A program made the translations under genes and the position numbers. This document shows, piece by piece, positions 1 to 9,360 of a stretch of 64,000 nt of DNA; positions within the stretch are counted from its first letter, which is position 1, and every line of letters begins with the position of its first letter. Under the pieces are notes generated by a model. It had not been told where the DNA came from. It did not search any database and saw only the letters and a program-made list of their open reading frames with translations. Where the stretch lies: positions 186,001 through 250,000 of the forward strand of contig JANBVO010000041.1 of NCBI GenBank assembly GCA_030052745.1, read 5' to 3'. Origin of the DNA: Pleurostoma richardsiae. Its lineage: Eukaryota; Ascomycota; Sordariomycetes; Calosphaeriales; Pleurostomataceae.

Positions 1-427
1 CGGAGCCGACATCGCCGGTGAGTATGGAGCCAGACACGGAGTTGGACCGCTGGATGCTCATGTTGTTGCTCGTGGTGGCCGCGGGGCCGTCGATGATTGA
101 GCTGCCGCGCTGGCTAGCGTCCCATTCCTCGGTGAACCTGCCTGGTCGCGATAGCACTGGAGATGCGGATGCGATGCGGTCGCGGTCGGCCGAGAGCTGG
201 TGGCGTTGCTGGGCTGAGGGGAAGTAGCTGCTGGCGCGGCTGGGGGTCCTAGCAAGGGCAGCTGTCCCAATGCTCGTGCTGTAATTTCCAGCGACGTTTG
301 TATTGCTGTTGGCGCTATTGCTGTTGTTGTTGTACTGTGCTGCTGCTCTGTCGGCGAAAGGGGTCGTCGCTTGGTTCAAATGGGACGAGGTCGCGGGTAT
401 GAGTATGGGGTCCTTGGCACTGGCCAT
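1..427 (-). CDS. N-terminal part of a Ser-rich protein, runs off the left edge
   Basis: An open frame on the minus strand starts at ATG 427-425 (context gacaATGG, in-frame TGA upstream) and stays open to base 1, giving about 142 residues with no stop. The sequence is rich in Ser, Ala, Asn and Thr, contains short Ser/Arg phospho-type motifs such as RTPSRASSYFPS and QRSNSVSGS, and the segment SRPGRFTEEWDASQRGSS. It looks like a disordered regulatory N-terminus, with the folded domain lying outside the window. From memory, a similar Ser-rich start with the RPGRFTEEWDASQ segment occurs in fungal Ivy1/BAR-like phospholipid-binding proteins, but that is recall and not a search, so I do not assign the function. 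The gene and the next one (Ldb17) are transcribed in the same direction, about 1.6 kb apart. Confidence 0.6.
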   Translation of the reverse strand, partial: MASAKDPILIPATSSHLNQATTPFADRAAAQYNNNSNSANSNTNVAGNYSTSIGTAALARTPSRASSYFPSAQQRHQLSADRDRIASASPVLSRPGRFTEEWDASQRGSSIIDGPAATTSNNMSIQRSNSVSGSILTGDVGS

Positions 428-2057
428 TGTCAAGTGCGGCGTTGACGCAATGGCTTTTTGGGCTCAGCTGCCGAGCGCCCGTCGTCGGGTCGGATTAGGC
501 TAGAGCTTGCTGGTCTGGCACTTCCAATGGCACGGTCTTACACACGGTGGTGATGAATGACGGGGGAACCGCAGTGGCAGCAAAGTTTGTTACGAGTCAG
601 TGTCGGTTGCCCTGGTGCTGCTGGCAAGGTTGGGTAGACTTGGTGAGGTGGTCCCGATCTCTACCGAAGTCATGGCCCGTCACCATCACTCAATGGAATG
701 GAGACGAAGAAACTATCGCATTCTCTGTGCCTCTGCGCTGCCCTGCTTGGTTGGTGTGGGAATCACAGGCCTGGGGGTGGAAAGTGCGTGCCCCGTTGGC
801 CAAGTGAAAGGAGGGGCTGCACACGGCTGGTTGATGACGAAGTTGGGTGGACAACTCGCAGATGAACGGCGATTCCTCTGTGGCTTGTGCTGCTGGCCTG
901 GTCCCCTCGTGCCCTCTCTTGTTCCTTGGCCATGGCCGTGGGCCATTACATTCACTGCATTTCCCATTGTCTTCAGCTCTCGGCAGTCAAGGAGACGCAT
1001 CTCCGGCTACACAGCCACAGCTCCTCTGCGTACAGTACTCTTACCAGATAACCTGCCTAACTTTCATCATCACTACCGACTCACAGCATTGAAGGCTCTT
1101 TTCTTCCGGATAGATGCCCGGGCTTCCTGGCCAGACTCCCGGAAAGCCGGCAGTCCCGGGTGCAAGAGGCCATTTCTGGCACCAGTCACCAGTCACGTTT
1201 GTCTCATCGAGATCAAATCAGTCGTCCGTCGTTTGCGACGAGCTACTGTACAACTACTACAACCACCTGAGCGCACCTGTGTGCATCCGGCACCCACCTC
1301 GAATGTGGATGACGTAGCCCCCGGCAGCTGCTATGCCGTAATTGGAGTCGGTGTGTGGTGTGGTGGCATCCCTGCCCCTCCCAGAGCTCCATCGGCCCGC
1401 CGCCGTCAACACCGCGCAGCCGGTGGCCATCGACTTACAGTACTCGAGTACCAGGTAATTAGAGTACTCGCCTTACATCATCGCATCGGAACCACCGCCG
1501 ATGCGTCTCCCAAGAGAACTTTCTGTGATGTTGATTGTTTATGGGGCTGGCTCGCACTCTGCCTCCAGCTACGCTTTAGGCGCTTTCAGCATCCCTCCCA
1601 GTGAAGCATAGAGAACTGTGAGTGTAACCGGCTACCAACAATGTCGATCAAGACACCTCGAGCCAAAGCGGCATCCAAGAGATGCCTGGATAGATGGGTA
1701 CGGGACCTGAGAGAGTCCAAATTAATGCCAATTATCGCCTATTGCACTGTTTCATGTTATCATCTAGGCATCCATACATACCTTAGCCAGGAGCATTCGC
1801 CCTCGCTCGATGGCTGCCACTCCAAAATAAAACAAGCCCAGTCAGACCACTATGCCGACCCTGTAACGCCGTGCTATGCCATGCCATACAATTTATGGAG
1901 TGATCCAAAGAGCAAGCAAGCTGCTATTCCCGCCCGTGACCGCACGTCTTCGTATGGCATTAGCCAGGCCAAGATCCTCTCTCGCCTGAGCAGAACACAA
2001 AGACATAATATACCCGTCGGCGCTCGCGCCTGCTGCAGGAACGACGCAAAATAAAAA
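428..2057. other. Intergenic region upstream of the left-edge gene
   Basis: About 1.6 kb between two minus-strand genes. It holds the promoter and 5' leader of the left-edge gene and the 3' end of the Ldb17 gene. A 334-codon open stretch on the plus strand (600-1604) begins at GTG, has no recognisable domain and biased composition, and I take it as chance. No RNA gene or repeat was seen. Confidence 0.5.
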
Positions 2058-3776
2058 TCAGGAGACAGGGGCAGGGGCAGGTATCGAGGCAACCGAGCCT
2101 GGTGCACCAGACGGTGCGCCTGCTGATTCGGTGGAGCCTGGCGCTGCTGTCTGCATCTTGGCCCTTCGGCGTGGAGGCGGCGCTTTAGGGGGAAGCCTCT
2201 TTCCGCCAGCAACATGGAAGGCCGTAGTTTGAGTGATTGTCGGCACGCCATGCCTATGTCTCGGCACTTGTGGAAGGATCTTCTTCGCTACTGTTGCCGC
2301 CTTGAAGCCATCCTCGCTTGAAGAGTTGCTCGAAGAGTTGCTTGAAGAGTGGCTCAATGAGGACGGGCTGCCATCTGCGGCCGCCACCGCCTTCTCCTCG
2401 TCCCTGTCAACTCTGTCGAACTCAGTCTTGCGGCTAGGAGTCTTGACGCCGGGCCGCTCCATCACGGCGGCCACATCAACGACACTGACGTTGCTGGCCG
2501 TCTGCGAGTGCGACAGGCTGATCCCCAGGAACTTGCGAGCGACCTCGCTTTCGCCAGAGCGAGCCTCTTCCTCCAGCCACTTGACCTTTGCAACACGGTC
2601 CACAAGACGCCTCGTCGTCTCATCGGCAGGATCAAAGTGCACGTTTCCCACACCTCCAAGGATGCTGAGCACCTTCAGGATCTCATCTCGTTTGTAGTGC
2701 GGTGGCTGGCACAGCTGGGTATGGGCAAGCAGCGGATACAAGACCCTCAAATAAGTGTGCCTCAGCGATATCGACTCGTCCGGCAAATCGAGAAGGTTTC
2801 GTATGATGACATCCAACAATACCCTCAAGTCGTTCGTGTAGAAATACTCGTATGTCGCCTTTGTGGTGAACAAAAGATAGAGTAACTTGAGGATCAGGAG
2901 CTGTAGAGAGGTCTCGGTTTCGCGGTTGAGCAAGAGGATAATGTTCTCCCCAAAGGTGCGAAACATGGGACCATGAAGACTCAGTATCTTTATGACCCGG
3001 TTTGTGAGGGGGGCTGCTGGTGTAGCGGGGTCAACGGCGGCCGTCGTAGATGCCACCATGTATTGCTCGTTCAGTACCAGCAGGACGCGTATGATCGGGT
3101 AGTGGTAGGGGTCGCTGGCGTCGTCGGAAAGACCCTCTATCAGCTGAAACAGATACATGATGAAGCCATCCTCCACGTGGAGCAGATCCTCGGTGCGCAG
3201 CCTCTCGATTCGGGACATCTCATACAGCAGCTCAAGCAGCAGTCTGTGTAACCTGTGGTCGCCATCGCGGCGGCTATCTATAAGGTCAACCAGCCTAGGG
3301 AAGCATCCCTCCTCGATCATGTGCCGGAAGGTAGAATCGTCGGACCGGCCATCGAGAAGCAAAAAGTTCGCGATGACGTTGAGCGAGCTGGCGTCGTCTT
3401 CCTGGAGGAGACTGTAGATGATCTGCGTCCGGACATAATCTTTATTCTTGCAAAATATGTGGCTTTCCAGCAGCTTCTGTGAACAACTGGCGATATCGTC
3501 TTCGCTATAGAGGTACTGGTCTCGGCAAGTGGCGACGAGACAGAGCCAAGCACGCAGAGCGTTATCGATCAACTCATAGGAGCCGCAGTGGGAGGAAACA
3601 ATATCATGAAGCTCTACACCGTACTGTTAGACTGGATCAACTGCCCGTATCTGCTGGTGCGAGGTATGCCGTAAATGAGGGAGGAGGCAAATAGACGATC
3701 AGGGCAGGGGAATAGGCTGACCGTCCCAGAACTGCTTCTCGTTCTCTACAGGAAGAGAGACCTCGGCGTCCGCCAT
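2058..3776 (-). CDS. LDB17: Ldb17/Dip1/SPIN90-family actin regulator
   Basis: Two exons: 3776-3722 and 3613-2058, with a 108-nt intron (donor GTCAGC, branch-like CTAAC, acceptor TAG). The product is 536 aa and begins MADAEVSLPVENEKQFWDEL. Residues about 15-370 form the leucine-rich armadillo-like domain of the SPIN90/Ldb17 family (formerly DUF2013), with landmarks such as SYELIDNALRAW and LLLELLYEMSRIERLR. The tail (about 400-536) is disordered, Ser-rich and ends with proline-rich stretches (KAPPPRRR, SIPAPAPVS), which suit SH3 partners. In yeasts, members bind SH3 proteins of the endocytic coat, and S. pombe Dip1 activates Arp2/3 to seed linear actin filaments at cortical patches; I infer the same job here. 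The in-frame TTG at 3572 is internal (E-L-I-D-N), not the start. The family call is strong; the donor GTCAGC is the only unusual feature. Confidence 0.88.
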
Positions 3777-4952
3777 GCTCTCAGACAGGGAACATCAAGC
3801 GGGCTGGCATTCGCATCACGGGTGCCGAGTGGTCGTAAAACATAAACATGAGGGCTGATTGTGACATGCGAAGTCGAAGTTGCGATCCTGGCAAGTATCC
3901 GTGATCGACGTTCCAAATGGTGGGGAGGCTCGACGAGGATCGAACAGCCCACCGACTGGCGTCCGCACAATGATTCCGCCCGTGTCGCATCGAGGGTACG
4001 TACCTTATCATAAGTGCAGCTGCGACGCTAAGATTTTCTCGTCGTATCGCACAAGCCACACTTGTACCTTCAGTCAGCCACGGTGCCTTACCTCATCGCC
4101 CGCCTCTGAAGCGATGTACCTCAACATCCCAGATTAACTTTTAGTTGATCTACAAATTCTACACCAAAGAAGCTCCTGAGAGTGTCAGATGAGATCGAGT
4201 CTCGTGGGGGAGCTCACCAGGCACATATATCCTTCTCATGGGCTTGTTCCCGATCTCAACGTCCAGAGTCATCGTGCACCAAGCAACGGGTTGAAGTACC
4301 TGTATGCACGCTGAGGTCAGACCCAAACCGGACGACGAATAGGAGGCAAGCTGAAGTAAAGGTACCTGTCTACCTCCTGGTGAAGGTGCCTCAGCTCAAC
4401 AGGCGCACAGCCCTGGCGATGATCCAATTGCGACAAACAGCCGCTGGCGAAGAGCCCTCTGGTGGTCAAGTCATAATATGTGGCTACCCAACATTAAGGG
4501 TGCGCCTTTGTCTTCTCACTGTTTGCCTCATACACCGCGCTCTGCGCCTCGGGCGCCTGTTTACAGCATCTGGGGCGGGCAGCTACCGGAACGGCAGGCC
4601 AAGGTACCGGTACGGGGCACGGGCGCGGTAGCATCGTTCCGGGGGTCAAGCTGCTTCGCGGGCTGCACGGCTGAACTCGGGAAGTACGTACCTTCATTTT
4701 CTCCATATTATTTGAATCAAGAATTCTCTCGGTAACCTCTTCTCCTGCTTTGCCGGACGCCTCCATTTTCGCGCAGTGACTGATTATCGCTATTTCTTAC
4801 CGACGCTTCAACACACGTCGCCCTTTGCCGTCGTAGCCCAACTCTCGCTGTCAATTGATCTCTTCCCTTTCACCCCGGGCGCCTCTCACTATTTCTTTTT
4901 TCCTTTTCTCCTTCGTCCCTTCTAGCTCACAAGCTACGTCACATCCGTGAAG
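3777..4952. promoter_or_regulatory. Divergent promoter region between LDB17 and KGD2
   Basis: About 1.2 kb between divergently transcribed genes, so it must carry both promoters. The last 150 bases before KGD2 are pyrimidine-rich (runs of ctt/ttc), as is usual for fungal transcription start regions. A B-box-like GTTCGATCC on the minus strand near 3944-3953 has no matching T-stem and is not a tRNA. No gene was seen. Confidence 0.5.
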
Positions 4953-6422
4953 ATGCTCTCAAGACGGCTCGTCACGGTAGCTCGGACGGTCCAGCTGCGC
5001 CAGCTGAGCCGGCCGAACTACCCGCTGCCTCTGCTCATGAAGCATGTCCGCACCTATGCCGACACGATCGTCAAGGTTCCCCAGATGGCCGAGTCCATCT
5101 CAGAAGGCACCCTGAAGCAGTTCTCAAAACAGGTTGGCGACTTCGTCGAGCAGGATGAGGAGATCGCGACCATCGAGACCGACAAGGCAAGCTGTCCTCT
5201 GCTCGACTTCTGTATGTGCGAGGCACTAACATGGAGGCGTACCTTAGATCGACGTCGCTGTCAACGCCCCCGAGGCAGGTACCATCAAGGAGTTCTTGGC
5301 CAACGAGGAAGACACCGTGACCGTGGGCCAGGACCTCGTCCGGATAGAATTGGGCGGTACCCCCTCAGAAGGTGCAGAGAAGCCGGAGTCGAAGGAACCT
5401 GCGCCGCCTCCCAAGGCAGAGGCGCAGGCAAAGGAGGCAGAGCCTGAGAAGAAGCCCGAGCCCGAGTCCAAGCCAGCACCAAAACCGGAGGAGAGCAAGC
5501 CGGCGCCTCCTCCACCAGAGAAGAAGCAGGCAGCTCCCGCACCGAAGCAGCCTTCCCCGCCTGCGGCTGAGTCTGGTGCGCCCGTGTTCGGCAGCCGTGA
5601 GGAACGGAGGGTACGTCTCCCGCTCCATCCGACGGCCCATTCTGTGACACTAACGGTCTTTCGTGCAGGTCAAGATGAACCGGATGCGTCTCCGCATTGC
5701 CGAGCGTCTGAAGCAGTCGCAGAACACCGCCGCATCCCTGACCACCTTCCAGGAGGTTGACATGTCCGACCTGATCAACTTCCGCAAGCAGTACAAGGAT
5801 GACGTGCTGAAGAAGACTGGTGTGAAGATTGGTTTCATGGGGGCGTTTGCCCGCGCGGCCGTCCTGGGTATGAAGGAGTTCCCCGCCGTCAACGCCTCTA
5901 TCGAGGGCCCCAACGGCGGCGATACGATCGTCTTCCGAGACTACGTTGATATCAGCATTGCTGTCGCTACCGAGAAGGGACTGGTCACGCCTGTTGTCCG
6001 CAACGTCGAGTCGCTGGACATCATCGGCATCGAGAAGGCCATTTCCGATATGGGCAAGAAGGTGAGCTTCTAGAACCCGAGTTGGTAGATCTTGTGCCAG
6101 GGTCTGACTAACACTACAAATTTAGGCTCGCGATGGCAAGCTCACCATCGAGGACATGGCTGGCGGTACTTTCACCATCAGCAACGGCGGTGTCTTCGGC
6201 TCCATGATGGGAACTCCCATCATCAACCTTCCCCAGACCGCCGTCCTTGGCCTGCACGCTGTCAAGGATCGCGCTGTTGTCGTGAACGGCAAGGTGGAGG
6301 TCCGGCCCGTGATGTACCTGGCTCTCACGTACGACCACCGTCTGTTGGACGGCAAGGAGGCTGTGAGCTTCCTGGTGAGGATCAAGGAGTACATTGAGGA
6401 TCTGCGTCGGATGAATCTGTAG
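4953..6422 (+). CDS. KGD2: Dihydrolipoamide succinyltransferase, E2 of 2-oxoglutarate dehydrogenase
   Basis: Four exons: 4953-5186, 5248-5610, 5669-6061, 6126-6422; 428 aa. The enzyme transfers the succinyl group from its lipoyl arm to CoA in the TCA cycle, in the mitochondrial matrix. Residues 1 to about 38 are Arg/Leu-rich without acidic residues, a typical mitochondrial presequence. The lipoyl domain follows ([13 protein letters not shown]; lipoyl lysine K78 in ETDK), then a Pro/Lys/Glu-rich linker (about 120-195), then the acyltransferase core with the catalytic YDHRLLDG (H401, D405) near the C-terminus. As in other Kgd2 proteins, no clear E3-binding domain is seen in the linker. Introns 2 and 3 are GT-AG; intron 1 is GC-AG and begins directly after the K78 codon. 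The start is the ATG at 4953; the GTG six bases earlier is not used. Length is usual for the family. Confidence 0.97.
5187..5247 (+). other. GC-AG intron 1 of KGD2
   Basis: A 61-nt intron with donor AAG|GCAAGC, branch-like CACTAAC and acceptor CTTAG. Joining 5186 to 5248 restores the conserved lipoyl-domain sequence [15 protein letters not shown], whereas using the nearest GT would add non-conserved residues. The non-canonical GC donor is therefore well supported by protein conservation. Confidence 0.85.
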
Positions 6423-7425
6423 AGGTTTTCTTAGGTCTGGTGCAGAAGCGGAGAGGAGGAGGCAGCAACTGCGATTGCACAAGGGGTGTTTGGGAGTGTA
6501 TAATGTACATTAGAGTTATACGCGGCATAAGAGGCATTCTAGGTAGACTCAGTCCCGTCCTCATGCGGACTTGTAGTCTGCGCCTAGATCTCAACCTAAA
6601 GTTCGGTCAGTGGAAGATCTGTTGCGGGTATAACCATATGAATGCTGGCATATATTGTTTGTGGACAGGCATGTTACTCTGGGTGGATTGTCGCCGGGGC
6701 GCCGCAGCCTGTGCTTTACTCCGTACGAAGAACATGCATGAAGATCATTAATCTATCTGGGCACGGCAGGGGCGTGGCATTGGCGCTCGTTGCACTCAGC
6801 AGGATGCGCTTGGTCCGTCGCAGGTGCTCGTTCTCGCGTTTCTAACATGCTTTCACGAGAGACTAGGGCAACTCCGTGAAGAGTAGCATCACACAGAAAG
6901 ATAACAGACAGAGACCTTGCAAAAAGAGAAGGAAAAACTAAAACGTACAACACCGGGTGTTCGCTGGTCGTCACCGACCCAGCTACTGATCTGGCCCTCA
7001 GTGGTTTATCGAACATGGGAGAGCGGACGGGATCCCGAGCTTTCCACTGGGTGTGGTCGTACGTGGCAGCGTCTACTTCTAGTCGGCTTATAATTGCACG
7101 CTACTTCCCTTACCTTACCTGATCTAAGGCATACCAAGGCAGAGAAATCCTCCCTGGTCGGTCGTCATAGCCGGTCCCGGTCGCCGATGGCCGGACACCG
7201 CCCCTCGGCGGGACACCGGTCAACTCCGACGCTCTTATCGCCCGTCAGCGCCGGCGGCCGGAGAGCCGGCGCCGGCGGTTCGAAACCGACAATTTATAAG
7301 CACTACTGTTCAAGACCCCTTTCCAGCGGACTCCAGGCTTCTGTTCCTGTCTCATTCCTGCCCCTACCGTTCTTTCATTAGCTGCCTGCCGCATTGGACA
7401 GAAGTCAATCACTCCAGCCGCAGCC
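6423..7425. promoter_or_regulatory. KGD2 3' region and promoter of the racemase-like gene
   Basis: About 1 kb. The first half is KGD2 3' UTR/terminator sequence. Around 7160-7290 lies a dense cluster of CGG/CCG triplets in inverted and direct arrangement (for example gccggcggccggagagccgg), the kind of half-sites read by Zn2Cys6 regulators. 'ttataagc' at about 7294 could serve as a TATA-like element. The in-frame plus-strand ORF at 7094-7381 is Ser/Pro/Arg-rich and not convincing. Confidence 0.4.
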
Positions 7426-8172
7426 ATGTCGCCCTCGAGCCCTCTCCGCCTCGGCATCCTCGTCCCCTCCTCCAACACCTCCCTCGAGCCCCTGACAGCC
7501 GCACTGCTCGCGCCGCTGTACCCGGACGTGACGGTGCACTTCTCCCGCTTCACGGTGACGCGCATCTCCCTCGACGCCGGCGCGCTCTCGCAGTTCGAGG
7601 CCGACGGGCCCATCCTCGCCGCGGCGCGGCTCCTGGCCGACGCGCACGTCGACGTCATCGGCTGGTCCGGCACGTCGGGCGGGTGGCTGGGCTTCGGGGC
7701 CGACGAGGCGCTGTGCGCCGCCATCACGGCCGCGACGCGGGCTCCCGCGACGACGTCGACGCTCGCGCTCAACCGGGCGCTGGAGCTGCTGAGGGCGCAG
7801 AGGATCGGCTTCGTGACGCCGTACCGGGACGACGTGCAGGAGAAGATCCTGCAGACGTACGCGGGCGCGGGGTACGACGTGGTGGCGGAGAGCCACCTCC
7901 GTAAGGAGGTCAACGTGGAGTTTGGGAGGATCGATGAGCAGACGTTGGACGGGCAGGTGGCGGAAGTGGTGGGCAAGGGGAAGGAGAAGGGGCTACAGGC
8001 CATCTCGACGTTCTGCACCAACCTAAGGGCAGCGCAGAGGGTAGCCCGGTGGGAGGAGGAGCACAGGGTGCCGGTGCTGGATACGGTTGCTACGGTGGTG
8101 TGGGATATGCTACGGATGAAGGGGGTGGACATGGCGCCGATCAAGGGCTGGGGGAAGATCTTTGAGCTCTGA
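7426..8172 (+). CDS. Asp/Glu racemase superfamily protein, arylmalonate decarboxylase/maleate isomerase-like
   Basis: A single-exon gene of 248 aa with strong GC third-position bias. It has the superfamily layout: an N-terminal LRLGILVPSSNTSLEP nucleotide-fold-like strand and loop (the SSNT motif is typical of maleate isomerase/AMDase-type members), a glycine-rich GWSGTSGGWLG loop at about 78-89, and STFCTNLRAA with Cys197. The superfamily normally uses two facing cysteines for racemisation or isomerisation. Here only the second is present and the first position falls in the SGTS loop, as in arylmalonate decarboxylases, which use one Cys. I therefore expect decarboxylation or another single-Cys reaction on a dicarboxylate-like substrate, but the true substrate is unknown. 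The start ATG has good context (gccATGTC). It is probably cytosolic; no signal or membrane segment is seen. Confidence 0.85.
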   Translation: MSPSSPLRLGILVPSSNTSLEPLTAALLAPLYPDVTVHFSRFTVTRISLDAGALSQFEADGPILAAARLLADAHVDVIGWSGTSGGWLGFGADEALCAAITAATRAPATTSTLALNRALELLRAQRIGFVTPYRDDVQEKILQTYAGAGYDVVAESHLRKEVNVEFGRIDEQTLDGQVAEVVGKGKEKGLQAISTFCTNLRAAQRVARWEEEHRVPVLDTVATVVWDMLRMKGVDMAPIKGWGKIFEL

Positions 8173-8517
8173 GGAGTGAAGGAAGCGGTCAGACATGAAC
8201 CTGACTACATGACAACAGAGGCGAGGCCTTCAGGCCTGTCACCTGAACACGTTCCTCCGCCAGTGTGCCGGTCGAGAAGCTGTTGACATTAACCATGGCC
8301 ACAACGCATCTGGCGTGTGCGGCATGCTCGTATGCGCTCGTCGTAGCCACCGACTTTGCTGCACTGGTCTGGTGTATGTAAATTAGCTAGATCTTCAGGA
8401 ACCGACGGTATACCCGACAATGGGGCATAGGTGCGGCTCGGGTTGATATTAGCCTGAATACATCATCGCGTGTTGGCATCGCTGAGATCTGGGCTGACCG
8501 AAGTGGGCCACAAGCAA
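8173..8517. other. Short intergenic stretch after the racemase-like gene
   Basis: Contains the 3' end of the racemase-like gene. A 50-codon open stretch on the minus strand (about 8289-8453) follows a possible acceptor and could be a further exon of the doubtful minus-strand gene beside it; I could not join it convincingly. Confidence 0.3.
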
Positions 8518-8928
8518 TCAGGCGACACCTGAAGGCAGGCCGTTGAGGTACCTGCACATCTGCCCGGCCTCTTGCAGCTCCGGCAGCTCCCGTCTTCGCC
8601 TGGATGCAGCTGAAGAAGTGGTGGGTGTGGTAGTGAGGCATAGCGAGGGGAGGATAGATACGAGGGACATTTTGTGCCGAAGAAAGATCCCCAGGGTCGC
8701 CAACTCACCGCCTGGTAGTGTCTCACGCGCAGGTACATTATACAAATCCTCGAGCTGTGTGACCAAAGCTTTCCCCGGGTTCTTCCCCACGCTCAGCTCC
8801 GAGCCGGCCTCGGCATCCGGAGCGGCGTGCAGCGTGTCCTGCCTCTGGAGGACATCCGGATCAGCTTGGGGAAAGGGGTGGAGGCGGCCATTGATAATAT
8901 ATGCCGTGTCAGAACACGGCCAGTAGTC
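8518..8928 (-). CDS. Possible small unknown protein (doubtful model)
   Basis: An open stretch of 136 codons on the minus strand, preceded by a good acceptor (CTGACAG at 8935-8929). It begins DYWPCSDTAYIINGRLH and ends RYLNGLPSGVA. Within it a strong donor (CAGGCG|GTGAGT) and an acceptor (CTTCTTCAG) outline an in-frame intron of 3n length. A short first exon starting at the ATG at 9051 would fit in phase with a GTCACT donor. I recognise no domain. Composition looks more like coding sequence than the plus-strand shadow, and the splice-like signals all lie on the minus strand. It could still be a non-coding antisense or promoter region of the neighbouring genes. Confidence 0.25.
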   Translation of the reverse strand, partial: DYWPCSDTAYIINGRLHPFPQADPDVLQRQDTLHAAPDAEAGSELSVGKNPGKALVTQLEDLYNVPARETLPGGELATLGIFLRHKMSLVSILPSLCLTTTPTTSSAASRRRRELPELQEAGQMCRYLNGLPSGVA

Positions 8929-9360
8929 CTGTCAGGTCTGTAACAAAAACGCTCGGCGCCGTCGGGACCTGGATCTGAAGGAATCTGGAGCACATCATCT
9001 GAGATCTGCAGTGACGGACGATGCTTGGAGCGCTTGGAGCGCGCCCGCCATCGCACTGTCGTCTGATGCGAGCGGTCCAGGCGGGCGTCAGGCTGCGATA
9101 AGATAAGGATGGCGCTGGGCCACAGGCGCGACCTATTTTTTGTGTGGCGTGAGTCCCGCATGCACCCCGGTGGATGGCAAACCCAACCCAAGCTTCCGCG
9201 CCCAGGTTTCCCATCCACGCTCCCCAGTGCGATTACCGTCGCCTGGCGCTATAAATCTCGACCTCCTCCAGAGCAGCGAGCAGGACCGTTCCGCTGTTCC
9301 ATGTACGTGGCAGCATCCAGGCTCGCGCGTGTGCATCTTTCGAGGAAATCCAAGACAGCC
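8929..9360. promoter_or_regulatory. Promoter region of the HAD/RGG gene
   Basis: About 430 bases upstream of the HAD-family gene. 'gctataaatctcg' near 9250 is a TATA-box-like element about 110 bases before the chosen ATG. An in-frame ATG at 9301 would add 20 residues. Confidence 0.4.

Noticed and set aside
600-1604. 334-codon open frame on the plus strand
   Set aside because: It starts at GTG, has no domain, contains many Cys, Trp and Arg typical of out-of-frame GC-rich DNA, and lies in the promoter of the left-edge gene.
1641-2054. 137-codon ORF with ATG beside the Ldb17 3' end
   Set aside because: No recognisable domain and no splice or codon evidence; it lies in the 3' region of the opposite-strand gene.
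3930-3970. tRNA-like B box (GTTCGATCC) on the minus strand
   Set aside because: The flanking bases do not pair as a T-stem, and no acceptor or anticodon stem can be built.
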